From an uncultured Anaerolineae bacterium (lineage in GTDB: Bacteria > Chloroflexota > Anaerolineae > Aggregatilineales > Phototrophicaceae): a stretch of 64,000 nucleotides of DNA. The DNA is taken from NCBI GenBank assembly GCA_934216615.1, contig CAKQCB010000004.1, forward strand, positions 62,001 through 126,000. The letters run 5' to 3'. The first letter of the stretch is position 1; the number at the start of each line of letters is the position of its first letter. The notes beneath the pieces were generated by a model that saw nothing but the letters and a program-made list of their open reading frames with translations, searched no databases and was not told where the DNA came from. Positions 1 through 6,932 of this stretch are shown here, piece after piece. Both the position numbers and the translations under genes were made by a program.

Positions 1-57
1 AATCAGCGCAATGAGGCTGTATTGGAGTTCATCAATCATGCGGGCGAAATCAGGCAT
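1..57 (-). CDS. partial hypothetical protein, N-terminus only
   Basis: A reading frame starts with ATG at 57 on the minus strand and runs off the window edge. Only 19 residues are visible, beginning MPDFARMIDELQ. It is preceded by a near-perfect Shine-Dalgarno sequence (AAGGAGGA, about 4 bases upstream). It lies 9 bp after the stop of the lipoprotein gene 67-759, so it is very likely the third gene of the same leftward operon. The residues are too few to assign a family. Confidence 0.6.
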   Translation of the reverse strand, partial: MPDFARMIDELQYSLIALI

Positions 58-66
58 CGTTCCTCC

Positions 67-759
67 TTAATCGGCGACATCGCCGGAGCAGTAGGGGTTG
101 ACGGCATTGACCCAGGTGATGCGGTTGCCGCCGTCGCCATCCAGCAGGTAGGCGAACTGGCGCACACTCCCCGCAGGCACGTAAGCGGCGAGTCGATAGG
201 TGCGGGTTGAACCGGGCGTAAGCGGGTCGTAGTTTTCGTTCGTGAAACCTGCTGCTGCCATTGCTGCTTCCGATGTGCGCCACGTCCCGGTCTGTTCGCC
301 GCTGGCGGTGTTGATGCGCGTAATCACCATCAGCGCGATGGGGATGGTCTCATAGGTCGTGCTGCCCAGATTGCGGATTTCCAGCCGCCACGTCACCAGA
401 TTGCGCGGGCTACCGCCCAGCGGCGGAGCAGGCTGTGTCTGGATATTTTGTAGACGGAAACGCAAACGCAGCGGCGCACCGGATTGCCCGACAAAGACGG
501 CATCCTCCACATAAAAATCCTGCGGTGGGGTGATGCTGTAAGGGGTTGGCGGGGGCGGCAGCGTGGGCATCGGCGTACCTGCCAGCATGGTTGCCGTTGC
601 CTGCGGCACCGCCGTTGGGCAGGTGTAGGAAGCGGTGTCGCTCACTATCGTGCCGCACGCCAGCGCCGCAAACAGCAGCATGATCGGCGCGACCAGCAGG
701 TAAATTGAGCGCAGCAGCATGGAACTCTGTACCTGCGCCAGTGACAGTTCATCATTCAT
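67..759 (-). CDS. predicted lipoprotein, function unknown
   Basis: 230 residues. After a short N-terminal stretch there is a hydrophobic segment (about residues 17-33) ending in ALAC-G, a plausible lipobox, so the protein is probably lipidated and exported. A short Pro/Thr-rich stretch (about 58-72) links it to a beta-rich domain of roughly 150 residues with motifs such as LVTWRLEIRNLG, which resembles a generic immunoglobulin-like fold. The start at 759 has GAGGA 8 bases upstream; an internal ATG 13 codons later is the alternative. It sits between another exported protein (775-1995) and the partial gene at the window edge, with gaps under 20 bp. I do not recognise a family. Confidence 0.7.
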   Translation of the reverse strand: MNDELSLAQVQSSMLLRSIYLLVAPIMLLFAALACGTIVSDTASYTCPTAVPQATATMLAGTPMPTLPPPPTPYSITPPQDFYVEDAVFVGQSGAPLRLRFRLQNIQTQPAPPLGGSPRNLVTWRLEIRNLGSTTYETIPIALMVITRINTASGEQTGTWRTSEAAMAAAGFTNENYDPLTPGSTRTYRLAAYVPAGSVRQFAYLLDGDGGNRITWVNAVNPYCSGDVAD

Positions 760-774
760 CAGTTTTGTCCTCGT

Positions 775-1995
775 TTAAGGAATCAGACCGGGTTGATTGC
801 CGGGGGTGAGCAGCAGCGTAAAACGCACATTACCTCCGCGACGGCTGTTGGGAAGCTGCCAGACTTTGCCAAAATACGGCACGACCACCCGCGCCTGCGC
901 GGAAGTCACGACCTGAAGCTGCGCGAACCCACTGCTGTCGGTGAATGCCTGGGTGATGACGCGGTTGGTCCCGACTTCGACCACGCGCACCGAGATACCT
1001 GACACGCCTTCCGCCGGATCAACAGCGCGATTGCCGTTCTCGTCGTAGGCAATCACCACTGAAACTGTCACCAGCGAGGGTGGGATGGGTGTCGTGGTGG
1101 GCTGGACCGTTGGTGGTGCGCCAACCAGTTCGATCCCTGCGGCAGGCAGCGACTCAGGTGTCGGCGTGTAGGTTTCTACCGGCGGCGGGATGATGAGCGT
1201 GTTGGCAGTCCCACGAAAAACCTGTACCGCATCCAGCGCCAGTACATAACCTTCGCTCTGCGGGTTGCGCCCCTGCGCGCTTCGCAGTTCCAGCGTGTGC
1301 GTCCCGCGCCCGACGGCATAGACCTGTGTGCCGGGAAACGCCAGCTCTGGCCCATAAGCATCTACCGTGTCAATCACTACTCCATCGACCACGACCTGGA
1401 AGATACCCATATTGCGCGCCGCGACATAGCGGATACGCAGTCCTTCGCCTTCAAAGCTGAAGCGGGCATAACTTTGCACGTTCTCACTGCGGTGATACTG
1501 TCCCCGACTGGCGTTCGCGTGGAGGCGCGGTTCCCAGGGTAGACTGTAATGCACTGCCGGGTTATCCGACTCGAAGCTGTACCAGCCTTCATAAGGTGGC
1601 GGTTCATTGGTTGCGTCCAACAGCGGTTCGATGGGCTGGGGCGGCGCGGACAGCAGGATGGTTCCAAAGGGAAAGTCCGTCGCTGTTGGTGGCACATAGA
1701 CACCGGGCATGACCGCACTGATTTCCAGTACCCGTGTTGAGAGCGTGGGAGTCAGGGTAGGCGTGAAAGTGGCGGTTGCCGTTGGGGTATAGGTAGAAGT
1801 CGGAGTTGCCGTTGCTGTGGCTGTATCCGTCGCTATTGGGATGCGCGTAGGGGTATCCGAGGGTGTCAGGGACGGCAGCACCATCAACGTGGGCAGCGCC
1901 GCTGTTGCATGTTCACTGCGTTCAAATAAGAGATAGAAGGCTGTTCCCCACGTTAGCAGGCACAGCACCGCCAGAATCAACAAAAATCGTCGCAT
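775..1995 (-). CDS. secreted or membrane-anchored surface protein with Thr/Pro-rich linkers
   Basis: 406 residues. An N-terminal hydrophobic segment (about 4-23) acts as a signal peptide or anchor. It is followed by a Thr/Ala/Pro linker (about 45-90), typical of Chloroflexota surface proteins. The middle part (about 135-265) looks like a beta-sandwich of the carbohydrate-binding type, with a W-Y-S-F pattern and VVVDGVVIDT. After a second Pro/Thr linker, residues 305-380 (VIAYDENGNRAVDPAEGVSG and following) resemble SdrD B-like or CarboxypepD-regulatory repeats with a DxNxxxxxD calcium-type loop. The start has an excellent ribosome site (GGAGGTGA). It is the first gene of the leftward surface-protein operon. 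The domain assignments are by eye. Confidence 0.75.
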   Translation of the reverse strand: MRRFLLILAVLCLLTWGTAFYLLFERSEHATAALPTLMVLPSLTPSDTPTRIPIATDTATATATPTSTYTPTATATFTPTLTPTLSTRVLEISAVMPGVYVPPTATDFPFGTILLSAPPQPIEPLLDATNEPPPYEGWYSFESDNPAVHYSLPWEPRLHANASRGQYHRSENVQSYARFSFEGEGLRIRYVAARNMGIFQVVVDGVVIDTVDAYGPELAFPGTQVYAVGRGTHTLELRSAQGRNPQSEGYVLALDAVQVFRGTANTLIIPPPVETYTPTPESLPAAGIELVGAPPTVQPTTTPIPPSLVTVSVVIAYDENGNRAVDPAEGVSGISVRVVEVGTNRVITQAFTDSSGFAQLQVVTSAQARVVVPYFGKVWQLPNSRRGGNVRFTLLLTPGNQPGLIP

Positions 1996-2107
1996 TCGTC
2001 ACCTCCGCCGTCTCGTTGCTGAGACTCAGCGTAGCAAATGCGGCGTGTCAAACCTGTGCAGAATTGCAGTTTTGAGTTGCCAGTTCTGACAACCTGACTG
2101 CAATATT

Positions 2108-2749
2108 TCAGTTGTCGGTGTAAGCGAAGCCTTCGGCGACGGCCATGCTGATGAGGTGTTCATTGGTGTTCGCGCCAAAGCGTTTACGGAGTTTCTGGCG
2201 CACCCAGTAGATGCGCCGCAGCGGAACGTCCATCTGGATGGCTATATCGCTGATGTGCAGCCCGCGTGCCAGCAGCCGCAGCACCGCACGGGCTTCCGAG
2301 TCGAGCTTCCAGTCCCGCAGCGGGGACTTCATAGCAACCAGATATTCCGCATTCGCTGTTGGGGATAAATAGGGGCGGTTGTTCATGACCGTAGTGAGCG
2401 CGGGGATCAGGCAGTCGCGCAGATCGTCGCCGCTGAACAAATAGCCCAGCACACCGCAGGCGAACAGGTCGCGTACCAGCAGTCCATCGACCTGACTGCC
2501 CAGGACAATCTGGTGGGAATTCGGAGAGATATTTTTCAGCCGTTCGACCAGCGCCAGCACATCAATCAGCGGGTCTAAATGTTCGTTGAACAGGATGATG
2601 TCTGGCTGGCAGTGTCCGGCTACCTCAAGCAGCTCGTCGGCACTGCGGGCCGTCTGCATCACGTCCCAGTCCGGGCGGTCTTTTAAGATGGTTTGCGTGC
2701 CGATCTGGTCTTGATCGGCTTCATCGGCGAGTAACAGTCGCATCTCCAT
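2108..2749 (-). CDS. NarL/LuxR-type regulator with degenerate receiver domain
   Basis: 213 residues. Residues 1-125 have the layout of a response-regulator receiver, but the segment where the phospho-accepting Asp is expected reads PDIILFNEHL, with Asn instead of Asp. Residues 145-205 form a LuxR/NarL helix-turn-helix (LDSEARAVLRLLARGLHISD, then a recognition helix near RRIYWVRQKLRKRF). It probably binds DNA independently of phosphorylation. It is upstream of, and in the same direction as, the surface-protein operon and next to a second regulator of the same class (2906-3539). Control of the neighbouring operons is inferred from position only. The start is ATG at 2749 or 2743; no strong ribosome site decides. 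Confidence 0.75.
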   Translation of the reverse strand: MEMRLLLADEADQDQIGTQTILKDRPDWDVMQTARSADELLEVAGHCQPDIILFNEHLDPLIDVLALVERLKNISPNSHQIVLGSQVDGLLVRDLFACGVLGYLFSGDDLRDCLIPALTTVMNNRPYLSPTANAEYLVAMKSPLRDWKLDSEARAVLRLLARGLHISDIAIQMDVPLRRIYWVRQKLRKRFGANTNEHLISMAVAEGFAYTDN

Positions 2750-2811
2750 GACAGTGCCAGTCCTCTACCCTTTTCTCTGGATAGAGTCAGCGTAGCACAG
2801 CCAGAATGTTT

Positions 2812-2877
2812 TGTGGGCAAGAAAAAAGGACAACCGGTGCGGGAAAATTGGACAGCCACACCGGAAAATTTCGCAGC
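2812..2877. repeat. left repeat array of the 2812-3820 element
   Basis: Three direct repeats spaced 22 and 21 bp: CAAGAAAAAAGGACAACC, CGGGAAAATTGGACAGCC and the weaker CCGGAAAATTTCGCAGC. The outermost copy begins 7 bases from the TGTGGG terminus, the same offset as at the other end. Confidence 0.65.
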
Positions 2878-2905
2878 AAAATGTAATTTTCGAGTTGGAG
2901 CAGCC

Positions 2906-3539
2906 TCATTCCTTACGATCAAGTAGCCCCTGCTTCCGGGCGGCATCCACCAGGCTTTCATTGTTCCCTACGTCAACTATTTTCTTTAACTTGTCGCGTA
3001 TCCGATAGACGGTCTTGGTCGAAATTCCCAACCGCTGACCAATTTCTTTGACCTGTAGTTCCTGTTCCAATAAGCGCAGGACATCCCGATCCCGATGGCT
3101 CAATGTTCCCATTGGACGACTGCCGAGCAGTTTCAGCGCTTCCGGTGAAATAAAGGGATAACGACTGCTGTTGAATTGCAGTGCTTTCAGCAATTGTTCC
3201 TGTATCTGGGCTGTTTTAAGCAGAAAACTGGCATTGCCCCAGCGCATGACGCGCTGGATGTATTCGCCATCCTGCCTTTGACTCATGACAATAATGCCTA
3301 ACCCCGGATGGGTCTCATAGCAGCGTGTCACCAGGCGGATCACTTCCTAATGGTGTCAGGGTCTGGTCGTCAAGGACGAGGATATCGGCGGCATATTGCG
3401 TCAGATAGTTTTCAGCCTCACGCGGATGAGCGAAAACTGACACAACTTGATACGGTTCGCCGCTGTCGGCGATGATGCCTTCCAAGCCCTTGCGGGTGAG
3501 GTCGTTCCGGTCAGCGATGACCACTTTTATCACTTTCAT
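2906..3539 (-). pseudogene. NarL/LuxR-type response regulator split by a frameshift
   Basis: Two overlapping frames together encode one regulator of about 210 residues. The first frame starts at ATG 3539 with a strong ribosome site (AAAGGAGGT). It gives a receiver N-terminus with the phosphorylation Asp in ADILVLDDQTL, and ends with TGA at 3315-3317 after LTPLGS. The second frame picks up at about 3346 (EVIRLVTRCYETHPGLG), exactly where the receiver should continue, and ends with a LuxR helix-turn-helix (LSHRDRDVLRLLEQELQVKE, then STKTVYRIRDKLKK). The shift is +1, around TTA-GGA-AGT. It could be an inactivating mutation, an assembly error, or separate translation of the DNA-binding half from a GTG at 3343. 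The gene is the only cargo between the repeat arrays. Confidence 0.65.
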
Positions 3540-3733
3540 CTGGCAAAACCTCCTTTCTATTGGGCAACCTTTCCACAGATCACCAGCAGTTTATGGGGTG
3601 GTAAAAAGATGAACGCATGTTCTATCTTAGATTCTCCATGATATTACAAATTTCAAACGATGCCAATCAAAAGTTGTTAAGAATGAGTACGAAGGTTGTT
3701 TAAGGTTCGTAGGAGTTCGGTTTGTCTCAAATA
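3540..3733. other. AT-rich stretch between regulator gene and right repeat array
   Basis: This contains the leader of the leftward regulator, including AAAGGAGGT about 7 bases before ATG 3539, and AT-rich sequence that could hold its promoter. No convincing -35/-10 pair or gene is seen. Confidence 0.4.
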
Positions 3734-3820
3734 GCATGTCTATTTTTCTCGATTGGGATGTCCATTTTTCCCGCCCACTGAGAATTTTCCCGCTCGCATT
3801 GTCCGTTTTTCTCGCACACA
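3734..3820. repeat. right repeat array of the 2812-3820 element
   Basis: Read from 3820 on the minus strand there are four repeats at offsets 7, 29, 48 and 70. They are CGAGAAAAACGGACAATG, CGGGAAAATTCTCAGTG, CGGGAAAAATGGACATCC and CGAGAAAAATAGACATGC. They are inverted relative to the left array and span about 87 bp. The second copy has lost the GGACA core. Confidence 0.65.
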
Positions 3821-3873
3821 AGTTCTAAAATTCGCCTATTCTGAGTTTATCAAGCCGACGAAAGGATGCGACG

Positions 3874-4068
3874 ATGATCGATCAGGATGCTTTATCGGAA
3901 CGGGTCGCGTTCCGTCTGACAGCGGAAACACGGCACAAATTGGAAAAGTGGGCGCGGGAGGAGCATCGTCCCCTCGCCAACCTCATCTTTATTCTGGTGG
4001 TACAGGCGCTGGAGGCAGAGGAGCAGCGGCGCGGACAACCTTTTGCAGTCGAGGAGCGCGTATCCTGA
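3874..4068 (+). CDS. small ribbon-helix-helix-like DNA-binding protein
   Basis: 64 residues. RVAFRLTAETRHKLEKWARE resembles the beta strand and first helix of a ribbon-helix-helix fold (CopG/Arc/MobC-like), and a second amphipathic helix follows (LANLIFILVVQALEAEEQRR). Such proteins act as repressors or as accessory factors of relaxases and replication. Its stop overlaps the start of the next gene (TGATG at 4066-4070), so the two are translationally coupled. It opens the rightward replication/recombination operon, just outside the 2812-3820 element. Autoregulation of this operon is plausible but inferred. Confidence 0.65.
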   Translation: MIDQDALSERVAFRLTAETRHKLEKWAREEHRPLANLIFILVVQALEAEEQRRGQPFAVEERVS

Positions 4069-5690
4069 TGACTGTAAACGTCACCCTCTCACCTCATGAT
4101 GCTTACGGACTGGCACGGGCACTGGTGGGCATGTCGTGGGACAGCCTGCCCCTCAGTCCAGCGGTTGCCCTGCTGCTGGCGCATCTCGATCCGACTGTGC
4201 CGGATGACCTGCGCTTTCTTCGGAAGGTATTGGGACAGGAACTCCTACGGGCAGTGCTGGCTGTCGATCCCAATGCCCCGCCCCCGCCGCTGCCACAGCG
4301 TACTGCCGATCTGAATATTGTGCCGGAGCTTCCAGCAGCAGCAAAACTAACCGATCCCCAGATGCAGGCGGCGGCAGGTGTAGGACGCTGGTTGAATGAC
4401 TACGTGCGCTGGGCGGGCAGCTCGGCGAACGAAACGCCGCTGGCGTTTCATCTGGGGGCAGCGTTATATCTGGCAGCGATTTCTGTCGGACGCAGGCTCT
4501 ATATCCATACTCCCTGGCGGCAGCAGGTCTTTCCCAACCTCTACCTGATGGTGGTTGCCGTCTCTACTTACTACCGCAAGTCAGCAGGCTTGAGCCTCGC
4601 CGCTGAAGTGGCACGGCTGGCAATCCCGCACATGCTCATGCCTCAGCCGGGGTCACCGGAGAACTTTATGTCGATGCTGGGCGGCATTCTGCCGCCTAAT
4701 TTCGCCGACATCCCGCAGCAGGATCGGGCCAGATTGGAAAAAGGCAACCGCTATGCGGCGCAGCGCGGACTTCTGCGGGACGAGCTGTCGGGGTTGTTCA
4801 AGTCGATGGGCAGAGATTACATGGCGGGCTTGAAAGAACTCATCATGACGCTCTACGACTGCCCGCCCTATCTCGATAGCAATACCAACAACAAAGGACT
4901 GGTTGTCATCCGGGACGCAGCACTGTCCATTCTCGGAGCGGCGACCCCTGCCGAACTGTCATCGGCGCTGTCGTCATCGGACTGGTTCAACGGCAACCTC
5001 GCACGTTTCGGTCTGCTCACGCCAGAACCTGATTATAAGGAAAGGTCTGCTCCGAAACACAGTCAGACCCCAACCGAACTGGCAAACCGTTTGCGTCGCT
5101 TGCATGAACGCCTGCCTGAGCCGCCGCTGCCTGATGCGCTGGGTGAGAAGAAAACCAGTGAAGCCTGGTCGCTGTCAGCCGACATCTGGACTTCCTGTCA
5201 TGCCTATGAACAGGCGCTGCGGGCGATGACTGCCCCCAGCTCGTCCCTGGATGATCGTCTACGTGCCGTTTACGGGCGTTTACATGTCCAGGCAATTAAG
5301 GTGGCGACGCTGCTGGCGGCGATGGACTGGGCGGATGATGATGATGGACTGCCGCATCCGAAGGTGACAGCAGCGCACTGGTATCGTGCCCAGCAGATCG
5401 TCGAAGACTGGCGGGCATCTGCTCATCGCCTGCTGGCGGATTTAGGCGAGAACGAAGAGGGGCGGCTGGAAAATCGTGTGCTGAGTCTGCTCCAAGCCTG
5501 CGGTGGCAGTGCCACTGTGCGCGATTTGTACCGCAGCCTCCGTTCGCCCCGGAAGACCGTACTGGAGACCCTCAAAGCGCTCGAAGACGATGGGCGCATC
5601 ATCCGTGTTCAGAATGCCTACAGCGGGCGGGGTCGTCCGCCGGAGAAGTATGAATTGATTGATGCTGATTCTGTCACGGCTGCGCCATAA
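4068..5690 (+). CDS. DUF3987-like primase-helicase protein with C-terminal winged helix
   Basis: 540 residues when started at ATG 4068, which overlaps the preceding stop. The frame is open further upstream, but that extension runs through the transposon-like repeats and is not expected to be coding. The core (about 110-330) resembles the DUF3987 ATPase-like family found in phage and plasmid replication genes. The P-loop position reads STYYRKSAGLS, a degenerate form lacking the usual GxxGxGKS, and RDELSGLFKS is where the Walker B-like acid would be. Residues 460-530 look like a winged helix (VLSLLQACGGSATVRDLYRS, then RIIRVQNAYSGRGRPPEKYE). It is followed by a primase gene, so a replication role for the element is likely. 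Confidence 0.7.
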   Translation: MTVNVTLSPHDAYGLARALVGMSWDSLPLSPAVALLLAHLDPTVPDDLRFLRKVLGQELLRAVLAVDPNAPPPPLPQRTADLNIVPELPAAAKLTDPQMQAAAGVGRWLNDYVRWAGSSANETPLAFHLGAALYLAAISVGRRLYIHTPWRQQVFPNLYLMVVAVSTYYRKSAGLSLAAEVARLAIPHMLMPQPGSPENFMSMLGGILPPNFADIPQQDRARLEKGNRYAAQRGLLRDELSGLFKSMGRDYMAGLKELIMTLYDCPPYLDSNTNNKGLVVIRDAALSILGAATPAELSSALSSSDWFNGNLARFGLLTPEPDYKERSAPKHSQTPTELANRLRRLHERLPEPPLPDALGEKKTSEAWSLSADIWTSCHAYEQALRAMTAPSSSLDDRLRAVYGRLHVQAIKVATLLAAMDWADDDDGLPHPKVTAAHWYRAQQIVEDWRASAHRLLADLGENEEGRLENRVLSLLQACGGSATVRDLYRSLRSPRKTVLETLKALEDDGRIIRVQNAYSGRGRPPEKYELIDADSVTAAP

Positions 5691-5693
5691 ATC

Positions 5694-5736
5694 GAATTTT
5701 GTCATTTTGGCTTTTGTCACAGGCGTGACGAAATTC
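5694..5736. promoter_or_regulatory. inverted repeat between helicase and primase genes
   Basis: Arms GAATTTTGTCA (5694-5704) and TGACGAAATTC (5726-5736) match at 10 of 11 positions. A nested repeat GTCAC-aggc-GTGAC (5716-5729) lies within the spacer and right arm. The site ends just before the ribosome site GGAGAG of the primase. It could be an operator, an mRNA hairpin controlling primase translation, or a replication site. Confidence 0.45.
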
Positions 5737-5751
5737 CTGGAGAGATAAAGC

Positions 5752-6720
5752 ATGGTGGATACCCAACACTTAAAGGAAACCTGTGATCTACGCCGTCTGG
5801 TCGAGCAGGACTTGGGACCTGCGCCACTGCGCGGCGGACGCGCTTACTTATGGAAGTGTCCGTTCCACAATGAACACAAGGGCTTCAGCCTGGCAGTCTG
5901 GGCGAACGGCTACCGCTGCTTTGGAGCCTGCGATACCAGCGGCGATGCGCTGGACTGGTTAACGAACTACCGCCGCTTGAACTTCACTGAAGCATTGCGG
6001 GCACTAGGTGAACCTGCTGTAACTGCTGTGCCAGCCGAGCGCAAGTGCCTGAAATCCCCCTCCGAACCGCCAGAATGGGACTGGCAGCACCGGGCGGAGC
6101 GCATTGTCAGTCAGGCGGAAGAAATCCTCTGGTCGGAAGTCGGTGAACCCGCCCTGAATTACCTCACCGGCAGAGGTTTGACCACCCGCACGATACGCGC
6201 CGCACGATTGGGCTATGTACCGGGTGACTTCCGCAGTTGGCGGGTGATCGAAGGGATGGATATCCCGTGTGGTATTACGATCCCCTGGTTTGCGGCAGGC
6301 GCGCTCTGGGCAGTGAAAGTGCGCCGTGCTTATGGCACGCCGAAATACCAGCAGATCAAAGGTGGCAACGTCAATGGCTTGTACGGTGCTGACCAGTTGG
6401 CAGATCGGGACATCGCCTTATTTTGTGAAGGGGAATTCGATGCACTCTTGGCGCGGCAGGAAGCCGGTGATCTGGCAGCGGTTGTAACGTTGAGCAGCGC
6501 CACCGCGATCCTCAGTTCGCGCTGGTACGCCGAACTCACGCACTGCCACACCATTCTCGTCGCCTATGATCGTGATGCAGCGGGTGAAAAAGGCGCAAAC
6601 CGCCTGCTATCCCTCTCATCACGCTTTCGCTCTATCGAACTTCCTGCTGGCAAGGATGTCACCGAGTTCTACCTGAGCGGCGGCGATGTTTACCAATGGA
6701 TTGAGCAGGCACGCCGATGA
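5752..6720 (+). CDS. DnaG-like DNA primase (CHC2 zinc finger plus Toprim)
   Basis: 322 residues. The N-terminal zinc-binding motif is CPFH (about residues 38-41) followed by CFGAC (about 59-63), with GDALDWL downstream, as in CHC2 primase zinc domains. The Toprim core is visible as ALFCEGEFDALLA (acidic Glu) and VAYDRDAAGEKGANRLL (the DxD pair). It lacks the helicase-binding C-terminal domain of chromosomal DnaG, and its short length is typical of plasmid and mobile-element primases. It presumably makes primers for the element's own replication, together with the DUF3987 protein upstream. The ribosome site GGAGAG lies 7-8 bases before the ATG. It overlaps the next small gene by 4 bases. Confidence 0.85.
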   Translation: MVDTQHLKETCDLRRLVEQDLGPAPLRGGRAYLWKCPFHNEHKGFSLAVWANGYRCFGACDTSGDALDWLTNYRRLNFTEALRALGEPAVTAVPAERKCLKSPSEPPEWDWQHRAERIVSQAEEILWSEVGEPALNYLTGRGLTTRTIRAARLGYVPGDFRSWRVIEGMDIPCGITIPWFAAGALWAVKVRRAYGTPKYQQIKGGNVNGLYGADQLADRDIALFCEGEFDALLARQEAGDLAAVVTLSSATAILSSRWYAELTHCHTILVAYDRDAAGEKGANRLLSLSSRFRSIELPAGKDVTEFYLSGGDVYQWIEQARR

Positions 6721-6899
6721 AACCGCAACCTGAAACTAATCCTGCTTTACATCAGGAATCTCATGAGATGTTGATGCGACTGCTAAAAGTTGCTGAACTC
6801 CTTAACAAAGGAATCTATGATCAGCAGCAGCCTGATAGGTTTACCGATCAAAAACCATCTGATCGCTTTTTTGTGGAAAAAGAGCGCCAAAAACCATAG
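6717..6899 (+). CDS. small hypothetical protein coupled to the primase gene
   Basis: 60 residues, starting inside the primase stop codon (ATGA overlap). It is rich in Gln, Pro and charged residues, with one predicted helix (HEMLMRLLKVAELLNKGI) and a repeated element PDRFTDQKPSDRFF. No family is recognised. The coupled start and its place between primase and recombinase argue that it is a real gene of the element, perhaps an accessory or recombination-directionality factor. That role is a guess from size and position. Confidence 0.55.
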   Translation: MKPQPETNPALHQESHEMLMRLLKVAELLNKGIYDQQQPDRFTDQKPSDRFFVEKERQKP

Positions 6900-6932
6900 C
6901 AGGCAGACTTCGTGTAATCTGTAGTTTAGTGA

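Larger units (their letters stand above)
2812..3820. mobile_element. putative non-autonomous element with Tn7-like ends
   Basis: The segment begins TGTGGGC and ends GCACACA, so its termini are TGTG...CACA. Inside each end lies an array of related repeats, consensus roughly CGrGAAAAATGGACAnnC: three at the left (starts 2818, 2840, 2861) and four at the right, reading inwards (3814, 3792, 3773, 3751). Spacings are 19-22 bp. Tn7-family transposons have 5'-TGT/ACA-3' ends with about three left and four right 22 bp TnsB sites. No transposase is inside; the only gene is a frameshifted regulator. No perfect 5 bp target duplication is visible (left flank TGTTT, right flank AGTTC). The alternative is a set of regulator or replication-initiator binding sites. 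Confidence 0.5.

Noticed and set aside
3330..3350. Programmed +1 frameshift in the regulator gene
   Set aside because: No slippery codon with a strong stimulator or well-placed Shine-Dalgarno is evident, so simple decay or error is more likely. Kept as a question only.
2807..3825. 5 bp target-site duplication around the Tn7-like element
   Set aside because: Left flank TGTTT and right flank AGTTC agree only at three central positions, which is not convincing.
3753..4067. N-terminal extension of the DUF3987 gene back to 3753
   Set aside because: It would translate the right repeat array of the 2812-3820 element and the RHH gene in another frame. The ATG at 4068 overlaps the RHH stop and fits family length better.
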